From contig JAHRVQ010000018.1 in NCBI GenBank assembly GCA_019090615.1, forward strand, positions 53,816 through 117,815: a stretch of DNA of 64,000 nucleotides. The letters are read 5' to 3'. Both the position numbers and the translations under genes were made by a program. This document shows positions 36,070 to 44,764 of the stretch, in pieces (position 1 is the first letter of the stretch; each line of letters begins with the position of its first letter). The notes under the pieces are model-generated. The model was not told the origin of the DNA. It searched no databases and saw only the letters and a list, made by a program, of their open reading frames with translations. This stretch comes from Pseudomonadales bacterium (GTDB lineage: Bacteria; Pseudomonadota; Gammaproteobacteria; Pseudomonadales; Azotimanducaceae).

Positions 36070-36376
36070 TTGTTCCCCTAATTTAACGTAGTTGCCAGCG
36101 TCGATACGATGCAGAGCGCGTTGCAGTGATTTAGTTTCTAGAGGGCAAAGTACGAGGCTGGAAGTTAGTATTAACTTACCAAACAGAAGCGCTGATCAAA
36201 ACGTAGCTCGTCAAAACGTAGCTAATTACCTTGGCATATGAATCAGGCAAGCTGATAGCCCGCCATTGCCAAATGCAATCGTATGATCAATGCTGCTATT
36301 GAATAGTCCTGGAGGGACGAGGGTTTTACAAGGATATATCGAAGACGACTGAGAAGGCTATTGCCAACCAGTGTTA

Positions 36377-36432
36377 CCACATTACCACTACCACATTACC
36401 ACTACCACATTACCACTACCGCATTACCACTA
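36377..36432. repeat. 14-bp tandem repeat, four copies
   Basis: Three exact copies of CCACATTACCACTA and one with a single change (CCGCATTACCACTA). It lies about 310 bases upstream of the TonB receptor B start. Confidence 0.9.
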
Positions 36433-36471
36433 AAGATGTCACTTTTACCGCGTTATAACTTCCTTATCTAC

Positions 36472-36486
36472 AACTGACTGTCAGTT
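36472..36486. promoter_or_regulatory. Odd-centred 15-bp palindrome, possible operator
   Basis: AACTGAC-T-GTCAGTT is symmetric about one base. It lies about 400 bases upstream of TonB receptor B, far for a proximal operator, so the role is uncertain. Confidence 0.3.
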
Positions 36487-36742
36487 TATTATTTCACACA
36501 TCTGATATAGGACAGGCTGCGAATTAAACATGTTGCTAACCCAACATGTGTACCGCATTCATGCTACAACAAGGTTGTGTTGTCATTTATCCAAAAAGTT
36601 CAATTTATATACAAGTTAGATAAAGCAAACGCAGACTAACTAAATAGGTGGTTTGTTGCAAGGCGCTTTACGGATTTATATTTTGGGCCAAACGATTCAC
36701 CCATGTTGCTAAAAATGTCTTTTAAATTGCAGCGAATAAAAG

Positions 36743-36759
36743 CGGCGTATTTAGCGCCG
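36743..36759 (-). terminator. Weak terminator after the TRAP operon
   Basis: On the minus strand CGGCG-CTAAATA-CGCCG followed by CTTTTATT, 9 bases after the DctP stop. The stem is only 5 bp but GC-rich. Confidence 0.5.
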
Positions 36760-36768
36760 GTGGGTAAA

Positions 36769-37920
36769 TTAATTGACGATCTTTTTCGAATGTATCTGTT
36801 GCCAGATTAGCTCTGCGTAACTTTCGTTATCCCACTGCTTATCGCCAATTAAGGCCTCCCAACGGGCAAGGGTTGCTAAAAAGCGATTCGCTAGTTGCTC
36901 TGCATTATCGACGCCGCGTTTATTGCCAACAAAAATTGAGTGTTTGAGCAGTGTCTGTCGATATTCTTTAAGCCGTTGTTCCATAACCGCATCACCCGTT
37001 ACCTTGTTAATACCCATTGTTAATGCGATGGTTTCAGCAGCGCTTGATTCGGTACGATAGGCAATTACTGTATCGGCGATGGCTTTGGGCGTGAGGCGGA
37101 TAATGGTTTGCTTTTGTTGTTGGCTAAAGCCGTGCCATTTTTCCTGGCGGATATTAAATAGCGAGCCGCCAAAAAAAGTCCCCATAGGTACATCAACGAT
37201 AGTTTTGGTCATATCCCATAAAGACAGTGATTTAAGCCAGGCAGTTGAGCCCATGACGCAGTCGAGCATACCTCGTTCCAATGCCTCATAGGCGTGAGCA
37301 TTGGCCATGGTAACGGGTACGGCGCCGATTGACTGGATCCAGCGGCCAAATACAGGCCCAGCTGAGCGCACCTTAAGGCCTGCCAGGTCCGCAGTGGTAA
37401 CGACTTCCTGTTTGCACATCAAATTATAAGGCGAGGCCGCATAGGTGCCTAAAAACTGAATGCCCTGGGCCGCGAATTCAGCATCACATTCGGGGCATTC
37501 GAGGAGCATAAATTCGTTGATTGCACCGGCCGTAGCGAGGCTATTGGTATCAAAAAAAGCCAAATTGGTCATCACCATGCTGACCGGTAGCTCGTCAGGT
37601 GTGTAGATATTAGCGATCAATCCGCCATCGATTAAACCGGTCCTGATGGCGCTGACGGTGCCTTTGCCGACAATGCTGGCGGCGGGATAAAGTTGGGTCG
37701 TAATTTGCGGCTGGGTTTCACTCTGGATGGCGGCCAACCAGGGTTTTAAGCCAAATTTGGCAGTAGGATGTCCTGGGGTGGTGTAGACACTATAAACCAC
37801 ATGGTTGAGCAGCGGTTTCTGGTCGCAGCCCGTAAGCCCAGTCAATGCCAGCAGGATAAGCAGCCAGGTTGCAATTTGAACTTTAAAAAACGGGTATTTT
37901 GTTTTGAGTTCTGGTCTCAT
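36769..37920 (-). CDS. TRAP transporter substrate-binding protein, DctP type
   Basis: A 383-residue binding protein with a lipoprotein signal: hydrophobic ATWLLILLALTGLTG then Cys32 (lipobox LTGC). The DctP-like features are TTADLAGLKVRSAGPVFGRWIQSIGAVPVTM, where the Arg contacts substrate carboxylates in characterised members, and EALERGMLDCVMGS. So the ligand is probably an organic acid. It would be anchored in the membrane on the periplasmic side. The ATG overlaps the stop of the large permease gene by ATGA, giving a tight operon in the order small permease, large permease, binding protein. Confidence 0.93.
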   Translation of the reverse strand: MRPELKTKYPFFKVQIATWLLILLALTGLTGCDQKPLLNHVVYSVYTTPGHPTAKFGLKPWLAAIQSETQPQITTQLYPAASIVGKGTVSAIRTGLIDGGLIANIYTPDELPVSMVMTNLAFFDTNSLATAGAINEFMLLECPECDAEFAAQGIQFLGTYAASPYNLMCKQEVVTTADLAGLKVRSAGPVFGRWIQSIGAVPVTMANAHAYEALERGMLDCVMGSTAWLKSLSLWDMTKTIVDVPMGTFFGGSLFNIRQEKWHGFSQQQKQTIIRLTPKAIADTVIAYRTESSAAETIALTMGINKVTGDAVMEQRLKEYRQTLLKHSIFVGNKRGVDNAEQLANRFLATLARWEALIGDKQWDNESYAELIWQQIHSKKIVN

Positions 37921-39227
37921 TGCATCAGGCTCGGCAGATACAGCGTGATTGATGGGAAGGCTATTAATAATCCGACGATAACCACTTCAGCGGCGAGGAA
38001 CCAGCATAAGCCAAGGAAGATGGTGGATAGCTCAACCTGATCACCAACTACGCCTTTTACAACATAAGCGTTAAGGCCTACCGGCGGGGTTAACATACCA
38101 ATCTCAAGATATTTGATAACCAGAATACCAGCCCAGATAAGGTTGATGCCCAATGATTCATAGAGCGGTAACAAGATGGGTAATATTAATAACATAAGGC
38201 CAATAGCATCCAGGAACATACCCAGGAAAATAAAGATCAGGGATGAATAAAGGATCAATTCTAACGGCGTGATAGACGAGCCCTGGATAAACTCAACAAG
38301 AAAGGCGGGGATGCCTGCCAATAGCAGAAAGCGGCTTAATAAAACCGCGCCGATAGCAATAAAAAATATCGATGCGGTACTTAATAACGTCTCACTAATT
38401 GCCAGGCGCATTTTCCCAACGTCTAGCTGTTGTTGTATAACGGCAATTATAATGGCTAAAAAAGCCCCGATTGCGCCTGCTTCTGTGGGGGATGCAATAC
38501 CCATATATATGCTCGCAACTACGCCAAACACCAGCACGGGTATCGGCCATATATCGATTAAGCTGCGAAACTTGTCTGACCAGGTAATACGTTCTTGCTG
38601 CATAGCGGGCGCAAGTTCTGGGTTGATCAGGCAACGCACAACAATGAGCAGGGTGTAAATAAAAGCCGTCAGCAGGCCGGGCAGAATACCCGCGATAAGT
38701 AGTTTGCCAATAGGTTGTTCTGCAAAAATGCCGTATAACACAATTAAAATGCTGGGTGGAATAAGCGAGCCCAGGGTGCCACTGGCAGCGACCACCGCTG
38801 TGGCTAAACCTTTGTCGTAGCCATATTTAAGCATTTCAGGAATCGCCAGCCTACCCATTGCAGCAGCGGTTGCCATGCTGGAGCCTGATGCGGCGGCGAA
38901 ACCGGCGCTGGCGAAGTTCGCCGCTACTGCCAGCCCGCCCGGTAAAAAGCTGAGCCAGAGCCTGGCCACGCCAAATAATTTGGCGGTCATACCGCTATGG
39001 AACGCAACTGCGCCCATCAGCAGAAACATTGGTACTGCTGACAGCGACCAGTGGGCTACAAATTCATACGGCAGGATGGCCAGCGCGCCAATCATGGCGC
39101 TGGTACCTTTGAGAATCCATAACCCGGTTACTGATACCACGCCGAGGGCAATGGCCACTGGTACCCGGATTGCGAGCAATACCACCAGTATTATTAAGCC
39201 GATAAAACCAACGCTTAAGGGGGTCAT
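37917..39227 (-). CDS. TRAP transporter large permease, DctM type
   Basis: A 436-residue membrane protein with about 12-13 hydrophobic segments. GSSMATAAAMGRLAIPEMLKYGYDKGLATAVVAASGTLGSLIPPSI is the family's diagnostic stretch and ASPTEAGAIGA the second signature. It is the sodium-driven transport subunit. Its ATG overlaps the small permease stop by four bases (ATGA at 39224-39227), and the binding protein overlaps its end in the same way. Confidence 0.94.
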   Translation of the reverse strand: MTPLSVGFIGLIILVVLLAIRVPVAIALGVVSVTGLWILKGTSAMIGALAILPYEFVAHWSLSAVPMFLLMGAVAFHSGMTAKLFGVARLWLSFLPGGLAVAANFASAGFAAASGSSMATAAAMGRLAIPEMLKYGYDKGLATAVVAASGTLGSLIPPSILIVLYGIFAEQPIGKLLIAGILPGLLTAFIYTLLIVVRCLINPELAPAMQQERITWSDKFRSLIDIWPIPVLVFGVVASIYMGIASPTEAGAIGAFLAIIIAVIQQQLDVGKMRLAISETLLSTASIFFIAIGAVLLSRFLLLAGIPAFLVEFIQGSSITPLELILYSSLIFIFLGMFLDAIGLMLLILPILLPLYESLGINLIWAGILVIKYLEIGMLTPPVGLNAYVVKGVVGDQVELSTIFLGLCWFLAAEVVIVGLLIAFPSITLYLPSLMQ

Positions 39228-39739
39228 GGTATTAACTCGTTGTTATCGGTTTTATTGTTATCGGTTTTATTGTTGTTGGTGAAATGCTGCCAGGTATGTA
39301 CTACAACCCATAGGCCCATAATTGCAACGCTAACCGGTAGCACCCATAAGGTGGGCCAAACAATCATTTCAAAATCGAGTATTTCGGCAGAATGATTGAT
39401 ACCCGTCATATACAACGCTTGCTGAGTGCCGCCAATGGCTAATAAAGTGAGGTAGCCAAGGGTGATAAGGCCAGCTAAAACATCCAGCCAACGATTAAAA
39501 TTGGCCGGTAGCGAGCGGGTAAACAGATCGATCATAAGGTGTTGGCGGCTTTGTTGTACAAATGCTAACGGCAAGAACACCACCATGGTCATAAAATAAA
39601 ATGCCACCATCTCAAGTACACCAGGGATCGGGTGATTAAACAGATATTTAGCTGCCACGTCAGCAACGATAAGCAGCATCATCAGCAGCAGGCCAATGCC
39701 TGCAAAAAGCAGTGTTGTTTGCGTTAGTCGCTCAAGCAT
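39224..39739 (-). CDS. TRAP transporter small permease, DctQ type
   Basis: A 171-residue protein with four hydrophobic segments and the family motif DVAAKYLFNHPIPGVLEMV in the first half. It partners the large permease. The C-terminal tail holds an in-frame 15-bp duplication (39242-39271) encoding NNKTDNNKTDNN, a likely dispensable hydrophilic tail produced by repeat slippage. The ATG at 39739 has only a weak ribosome site. Confidence 0.92.
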   Translation of the reverse strand: MLERLTQTTLLFAGIGLLLMMLLIVADVAAKYLFNHPIPGVLEMVAFYFMTMVVFLPLAFVQQSRQHLMIDLFTRSLPANFNRWLDVLAGLITLGYLTLLAIGGTQQALYMTGINHSAEILDFEMIVWPTLWVLPVSVAIMGLWVVVHTWQHFTNNNKTDNNKTDNNELIP

Positions 39740-40116
39740 CCAGGTCTATCAATTTCCTATAAGCATAAAAACGGACAGTACAAAAAAGGCGAGACAATAA
39801 CGATAGTTTGAATGGCTGGCATTCTATAAAACCGGGGTTGAAATTTTTTTTTTGAAACCGTATTTTTATTTATTATTGTGCGGGTTAATTTTTAGGGTAA
39901 GTGTTTTCTATTTATATGACGATATACCGAAAGTGAGTTTAGCCACTATCGGTACATTTTTTTTCGGTACAATTTTGTCGGTACGATTTATCGCTACAAT
40001 CTATCCAGCTAACCAGTAAAAATTGACGCTCTGTTAAATAGCGTAACAGAAAAGATATTCGAATAAAAACAGTTCTTTTCTGTTTGCTATTTGTTTGTTT
40101 GCTGGTTGTTAAACGT
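39740..40116. other. Intergenic region with hairpin and degenerate repeat
   Basis: About 377 bases, very AT-rich. Near-palindromic TACCGAAAGTG / CACTATCGGTA (39925-39954) is followed by T-rich degenerate repeats at 39950-40004. It may serve as terminator for the alcohol dehydrogenase gene, although its T run faces the plus strand. Confidence 0.4.
39950..40004. repeat. Degenerate 13-15-bp tandem repeat, four copies
   Basis: Four units each beginning CGGTAC or CGCTAC followed by an AT tail (starts at 39950, 39965, 39979 and 39992). Confidence 0.6.
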
Positions 40117-41211
40117 TTATTCAGCGTCGAATACCACCACACCACGGGCCACTTCACCGTCGCGCAACTTCTGGATGCCGATATTGATATCGTTCAGTGA
40201 AAAGCGTTCCGAGATCATCTCGTCGAGTTTTAATATGCCATTGAGATAGGCCTCGATATATCGCGGCATATCTATGCGGAAGCGATTTGAACCCATCATT
40301 GAACCGATAACACGTTTTTGTGACAAAACAAGATCCAGAGCAGGGAGTTCTACATTAACGCCGGCAGGTACGACACCGACCAATACCGCCGTGCCGCCGC
40401 GGCAAATCATACCATAGGCCTGTTCAACGGTTGCTTTTAGGCCGATGGCTTCAAACGCAAAATCTACCCCGCCTGAAGTCATTTCAAGGACTGTGCCAAT
40501 GGCATCGCCATCCGCGGCGTTGACTACATCGGTGGCGCCCAGGCTAGCAGCAAGCTCAAGTTTCCAGGGGAAGGTATCAACAGCAATAATGCGTCCAGCA
40601 CCCGCCATGCGGCAACCCTGAATAATAGATAAGCCTACCCCGCCGCACCCAATAACCACAGCCGTTTGGCCGGGTCGAATTTGTGCCGTATTGATAGCGG
40701 CGCCTAAGCCGGTTGTTACTCCACAGCCTATTAATGCGGCGCGATCCAGCGGCATATCGTCGCGAATTTTGACCAGTCCATTAGCGGGGATAAGCATTTG
40801 TTCTGCAAAAGAAGATAATCCGGCAAATTGTTGTAGTGGCTCATCACCTTTGGAGAGGCGTGGTTCCTCATCTTCGTCACGGTTTAGCTCTGCGGTACCA
40901 TCACAAAGGTTACCCCGACCACTCATACAAAAGTTACAGTGGCCGCAAAATTGTGACAAACAACCGATAACATGATCACCGGGTTTAAATTCAGTGACGC
41001 CATCACCTACCTGTTCCACAATGCCGGCGGGTTCATGGCCTAATATCATTGGTGGTGCCATGGGTAATAAACCATCTATTACATGCAGATCACTATGGCA
41101 TATACCGCTTGCAGCGGTTCGCACCAGCACTTCGCGGCCTTTGGGTTTGCTGATTTTTACATCTTCTATTTCAAGCGGAGCTTTAATGGTCCTAAGTACG
41201 GCTGCTTTCAT
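40117..41211 (-). CDS. Zinc-dependent alcohol dehydrogenase (MDR family)
   Basis: A 364-residue medium-chain dehydrogenase. Catalytic zinc residues are in GICHSDLH (Cys, with nearby GHEPAGIVEQVG His-Glu) and a later Cys in LIGCGVTTG; the structural zinc loop has four Cys in QFCGHCNFCMSGRGNLC. The cofactor motif is GCGGVG. An extra acidic loop (ELNRDEDEEPRLSKGDE) resembles NDMA-dependent or Zn-ADH class III-like members. I start at the ATG at 41211 because GGAG lies 9 bases upstream; the longer frame to 41298 lacks support. Divergent from the second BKACE gene. Confidence 0.92.
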   Translation of the reverse strand: MKAAVLRTIKAPLEIEDVKISKPKGREVLVRTAASGICHSDLHVIDGLLPMAPPMILGHEPAGIVEQVGDGVTEFKPGDHVIGCLSQFCGHCNFCMSGRGNLCDGTAELNRDEDEEPRLSKGDEPLQQFAGLSSFAEQMLIPANGLVKIRDDMPLDRAALIGCGVTTGLGAAINTAQIRPGQTAVVIGCGGVGLSIIQGCRMAGAGRIIAVDTFPWKLELAASLGATDVVNAADGDAIGTVLEMTSGGVDFAFEAIGLKATVEQAYGMICRGGTAVLVGVVPAGVNVELPALDLVLSQKRVIGSMMGSNRFRIDMPRYIEAYLNGILKLDEMISERFSLNDINIGIQKLRDGEVARGVVVFDAE

Positions 41212-41340
41212 ATTGATCTCCAGGTAGCGCGTTGGTTGATGATGAGTGATGTAGAATTTGGATATAGCGCGGTCAACAGTTCGTAAGTAGTGTCGCATGA
41301 GACTTTAGCTGCTGTCGAGATCAAAGCCGTACTATTTATT

Positions 41341-41388
41341 CCTCAAATTATTCCTCAAATTATTCCTCAAATTATTCCTCAAGTTATC
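41341..41388. repeat. 12-bp tandem repeat, four copies
   Basis: Three exact copies of CCTCAAATTATT and a fourth diverged copy (CCTCAAGTTATC). Confidence 0.88.
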
Positions 41389-41518
41389 CCTCGGGATTTT
41401 GCCAGGTGCAGTGCTAAACGGTTGGGGGTTGCTAAGCGATGGGGGGTTTGTTAGTAATGTAGGCGTTAGTGAGAGATGTTAGTGAATAGTTGCGCGAAAA
41501 AACATACTGGCAATAAAT

Positions 41519-41550
41519 AATCATTTTGGGAAAAATCATTTTGGGAAAAA
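41519..41550. repeat. 15-bp duplication covering the BKACE ribosome-binding region
   Basis: AATCATTTTGGGAAA occurs twice in tandem directly before the ATG at 41552, so the purine-rich TTGGGAAAA stretch that could pair with 16S rRNA is present twice. Confidence 0.8.
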
Positions 41551-41551
41551 C

Positions 41552-42430
41552 ATGGAAAAATTAATTATTGAGGCGCGGGTCAACGAATACGCCATGCGTA
41601 AGCGAAATCCTCATGTGCCATGGAGTGCTGAAGAAATCACCCAGGATGCTATTGCCTGCCGTGAGGCAGGTGCCAGCATTTTACATTTTCATGCCAGGCA
41701 GGTTAATGGCGCACCCTGCCATGATACCCAGGGCTATGCCGATACGGTTGCTGCAGTGCGTGAGGTGACCGATCTGTTGATTCACCCAACCCTTGGGGCC
41801 AACACTGTTGAAGATACGCCTGAAGGCAGATTGGCACATGTGCTGGAAATGGCAAAAGATCCGCGCACCCGTCCGGATTTTGCGCCGATGGATATGGGCT
41901 CAACCAATATCGATATTTATGATCCAAAGCAGAAACGCTTTCGCACTACGGATCAAATGTATATCAATACTACTGAGACGTTATTGTATTTTGCTAACGC
42001 CTTGAAAGATGCCGGTTTAAAACCTTGCGCGGTGGCATGGAATATCTCCTATTTACGGCAAACACTATTATTTCAGGAAATGGGTGCCCTGGAAGAACCT
42101 ATTTATCTTGGTTTAACCTTAACTGAGGGGCCAATATTTGCCGGCCATCCAGCTTCAGAAGCGGGTCTGGATGCTTATCTTAACCTATTGCCAGAAGACG
42201 TAAAAATTGCCTGGACGGTGTATAACTATGGCGGCAATCTGCTCAAATTGGCAGAAAAAATCATCACCGCAGGTGGACATATAGCGGTGGGGCTTGGCGA
42301 TCATCCCTATACTGAAATAGGTACACCGACTAATGCCGAATTAATTGCTAAATTCACAGCAATTGCTGCATCGGTTGGTCGAGAAGTCGCGACCCCTGCA
42401 GAGACACGTCAGATATTAGGCATGGTGTAG
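41552..42430 (+). CDS. BKACE (DUF849) family protein, diverged metal site
   Basis: A 292-residue BKACE-type TIM barrel. ILHFHAR supplies His45 and His47, and PTLGANTVEDTPEGR and MDMGSTNID follow the family order. The GLED motif that ends the active site in the paralogue at 27788-28660 reads VGLGDHPY here, so the metal-site Glu is replaced by Gly249 with an Asp beside it. The enzyme may use a different metal geometry or substrate. It stands alone, divergent from the alcohol dehydrogenase and convergent with a glutathione transferase. Confidence 0.88.
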   Translation: MEKLIIEARVNEYAMRKRNPHVPWSAEEITQDAIACREAGASILHFHARQVNGAPCHDTQGYADTVAAVREVTDLLIHPTLGANTVEDTPEGRLAHVLEMAKDPRTRPDFAPMDMGSTNIDIYDPKQKRFRTTDQMYINTTETLLYFANALKDAGLKPCAVAWNISYLRQTLLFQEMGALEEPIYLGLTLTEGPIFAGHPASEAGLDAYLNLLPEDVKIAWTVYNYGGNLLKLAEKIITAGGHIAVGLGDHPYTEIGTPTNAELIAKFTAIAASVGREVATPAETRQILGMV

Positions 42431-42482
42431 GCTGTAGCGCAGACAGATGTAGTGCTGCTATCGATCCGGATAAAGTTTATTA

Positions 42483-42538
42483 GCCGTCTGTTGGCTCGCT
42501 ATTAATGGCCATCTATTAACAGACGGCCATTAATAGCG
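42483..42538. terminator. Two overlapping alternative hairpins between convergent genes
   Basis: Arms A GCCGTCTGTT (42483-42492) with A' AACAGACGGC (42518-42527), and B CGCTATTAATGGCC (42497-42510) with B' GGCCATTAATAGCG (42525-42538), occur in the order A-B-A'-B' and share three bases. Only one hairpin can form fully at a time. The site lies between the convergent BKACE and glutathione transferase genes and probably terminates both. Confidence 0.65.
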
Positions 42539-42546
42539 TTGTTGGC

Positions 42547-43158
42547 TTAAGCTTCAGCGCTGGGTCTGGCTGCGACCCGTGCTTGCCATGCGGTGATATT
42601 TTTAAGCTCAGCAGGTACTGCCTGACCAATGCCGGCGCCAAAGGTAACAAAACAGAATAGTAGTACATCTGCCAGGGTAAATCTGTCACCAACAATAAAC
42701 TGCTTGCCGGCAATTTGTTCGTCTAACCATTTTAAGTTGGCCTGGGCAATTTTCTTGAGGCCATCTGATGCTTCTGGCAGGGTGATAATTCTATCTTTGA
42801 AAAGTCCCAGGCCTTCGCCAAAACGGAATCCATTAGCCATTGGCTCGCAGATATTTAGATCAATTCGGCGTACCCACATACGGGTCTCTGCCTGTTCTTC
42901 GGCAGTGTCCCCGATCAGGGTTTTACCTTTGGTGATAGCGTCCAGGTATTCACAAATTACCGTGATCTCAGCAACGATATCGCCGTTGTCAGCCTGAAGC
43001 GCAGGTAATTGGCCCATCGGATTAACTTTCAAAAACTCAGCCTGGCGGTTTGCACCTGCCATTAAATCAACTTCTTCGGTGTCTATATCGAGCGCCAGTT
43101 CGCTAATAAACATTCTGACTACATGCGGGTTGGGGCCCATTGAGTTATAAAATTTCAT
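42547..43158 (-). CDS. Glutathione S-transferase family protein
   Basis: A 203-residue glutathione transferase. The N-terminus FYNSMGPNPHVVRMFISELALDIDTEEVDL is thioredoxin-like with Asn/Ser near the usual catalytic position; QLPALQADNG and AEITVICEYLD are the cis-Pro loop and glutathione-gamma-glutamyl site. The helical domain ends with FIVGDRFTLADVLLFCF, the conserved N-capping/folding motif. AAGGAAG lies before the ATG. The gene is only distantly similar to the one at 20129-20770. It may serve a glutathione-dependent lyase or detoxification step. Confidence 0.9.
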   Translation of the reverse strand: MKFYNSMGPNPHVVRMFISELALDIDTEEVDLMAGANRQAEFLKVNPMGQLPALQADNGDIVAEITVICEYLDAITKGKTLIGDTAEEQAETRMWVRRIDLNICEPMANGFRFGEGLGLFKDRIITLPEASDGLKKIAQANLKWLDEQIAGKQFIVGDRFTLADVLLFCFVTFGAGIGQAVPAELKNITAWQARVAARPSAEA

Positions 43159-43283
43159 ATTGTTTCTTCCTTGCGTTCAAAAATGAAGGGTATAAGTTTT
43201 ACTGCGTAAACCACCTGCTATTACAGGTGGTTGTAGCGTGATTCGTAGCAATTTTGATTATAATCGTTGGTTCTAAATACTGA

Positions 43284-44489
43284 CTATATTCGCTTACTAT
43301 CAGGTACGTCAAAGTTGAATAGTCGGGCTGCATTCAGGCCCAGTATCTTCATTCGTGATTCGTGTTTTAGATGTCCCATGGTACGTTCAATGGCTTCTGG
43401 AGAATGCGGCCATGTGCCTTCATGGTGAGGGTAATCGTTAGCCCACATAAAATTGTCTACCAGGTTAAAGGGTTCGGCCAGCGCAAGGCCAGCTGGATCC
43501 TCCTGAAAACTTGAAAAACCCTGAGCACGATAATAATCACTGGGTAAACCCTGCATTCTGGGCCGGGCCCACATATGGTGTTTTTTATAAGCTTCATCCA
43601 TTGCTTCGAGTGCCCAGGCTACCCAACCAATACCTGCTTCGATAGTCGCAAACTTGATCTTTGGATGACGCTCAAGCACGCCGGACGAGCATAAATTTGC
43701 CAATGGCTCAATGGTCGGCGCTAACGAATGAGATACGTAATTGACTACAGCACCGCCATGGCCTTTAGATGCGCGGGGATCGCGACCGGTTGAAACATGG
43801 AATGTAATGGGCAAATTAGTTTCTTCAATAAGATCCCACATGGGTTCAAATTCGGGCAGGTTGTAGTTCGAATCGTCATGATTATGGCCGCCGAAAATTG
43901 GCTTGCAGGGCAGGCATATCCCTTTGAAGCCAAGTTTGGCGCTTTTTTCAATTTCCTGCATGGCGGTTTCAATATTGGATGTGGCTACGGCCGCCATGGG
44001 TGCCAGGCGATCGTTATAAGGTCCAAAAACCTCCCAGGCCCATTCATTCCATACCCGGCACATATTGGCAGAAAATTCTGCGTCAGTGGTTGCCCAGGCC
44101 ATTAGACCTTTGTTGGGGAATAATATCTCCGCATCAACGCCGTCCATTTTAAGGTCGGCTAGTCGATCTTCTGGTTCTCTGCCGGCTTTGCTACGTGCCT
44201 TGTCTTCACCTTCGAAATTACTTTCGCGTAATTTTGTCGGTCTGAAACCTTCGGATATATGCCATTTACCGCCTTTCTCATCGATTTCTATGCGCGGCAG
44301 CCTGGATTTATACTTTTCTGGCATACGTTCATTGAGCATGTTGGCAGGTTCGTTCACATGGCCATCAGCAGATACCATGAACATTTTATTAGCATCGTCG
44401 GGGCGGGCGGTACGTGGCCAGCCATCACTGCCCGGTGTTTCGAGACGCCATACATTAGGCTCGTTGATTTCGATTTTGTTTGCTTCCAT
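43284..44489 (-). CDS. Amidohydrolase family protein
   Basis: A 401-residue amidohydrolase-2 type enzyme. KMFMVSADGHVNEPANMLNERMP carries the D-x-H metal motif; LPITFHVSTGRDPRA (His) and NFMWANDYPHHEGTWPHS (Asp and His) are the remaining metal/active-site segments. The start at 44489 is preferred because AAAGGAA lies 6 bases upstream; a frame to 44510 lacks one. The ADGHVNEP and NDYPHHEG wording is that of the large amidohydrolase clade common in terpenoid and steroid clusters, with similar proteins at 13953-15152 and 1-531. Confidence 0.9.
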   Translation of the reverse strand: MEANKIEINEPNVWRLETPGSDGWPRTARPDDANKMFMVSADGHVNEPANMLNERMPEKYKSRLPRIEIDEKGGKWHISEGFRPTKLRESNFEGEDKARSKAGREPEDRLADLKMDGVDAEILFPNKGLMAWATTDAEFSANMCRVWNEWAWEVFGPYNDRLAPMAAVATSNIETAMQEIEKSAKLGFKGICLPCKPIFGGHNHDDSNYNLPEFEPMWDLIEETNLPITFHVSTGRDPRASKGHGGAVVNYVSHSLAPTIEPLANLCSSGVLERHPKIKFATIEAGIGWVAWALEAMDEAYKKHHMWARPRMQGLPSDYYRAQGFSSFQEDPAGLALAEPFNLVDNFMWANDYPHHEGTWPHSPEAIERTMGHLKHESRMKILGLNAARLFNFDVPDSKRI

Positions 44490-44688
44490 GGTGATTCCTT
44501 TAGTTATCAAAAAGGGATTTGGGTTTCAAAGACGGTTCATTTGAATGATTAATAAAGTGATTGATACAGTGATAAATAGTGTGTTCAGGGTAATCGCGGG
44601 AATGAATTAAAGAAAGAGTCTATCTTGTACTACTAGTCTGATGCAATTGTGGTTAAGTAAAAGTGCAATTTGCAGTAAATAAAAGGCG

Positions 44689-44716
44689 AAAAAAAGCCCC
44701 CAGAAGGAGGCTTTTT
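44689..44716 (-). terminator. Rho-independent terminator of the thiolase-like/DUF35 operon
   Basis: AAAAAGCCCCC and GGAGGCTTTTT pair with one mismatch around the loop AGAA. On the minus strand it is followed by TTTT. It lies 49 bases after the thiolase-like stop. Confidence 0.8.
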
Positions 44717-44764
44717 GTACTATTTCTGGTCGCCGTGAGTTTAATCGCTGCAACCCATATCCGG

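Larger units (their letters stand above)
36070..36768. other. Long promoter region with tandem repeat and small palindromes
   Basis: About 700 bases without a gene, upstream of TonB receptor B and downstream of the TRAP operon. Holds a 14-bp repeat array (36377-36432), the palindrome AACTGACTGTCAGTT (36472-36486), an inverted repeat ACATGTTG / CAACATGT (36528-36549) and a terminator candidate at 36743-36759. Confidence 0.55.
41212..41551. other. Divergent intergenic region with two tandem duplications
   Basis: About 340 bases between the alcohol dehydrogenase and BKACE genes, containing the repeats at 41341-41388 and 41519-41550. No gene seen. Confidence 0.5.

Noticed and set aside
41212..41298. 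Longer start for the alcohol dehydrogenase
   Set aside because: The extra 29 residues precede the typical MKAAVLR start of the family, and GGAG lies before the ATG at 41211.
42547..43158. Glutathione transferase considered a maleylacetoacetate isomerase
   Set aside because: The zeta-class SSxxWRVR-like motif at the N-terminus is absent; only the general family can be called.
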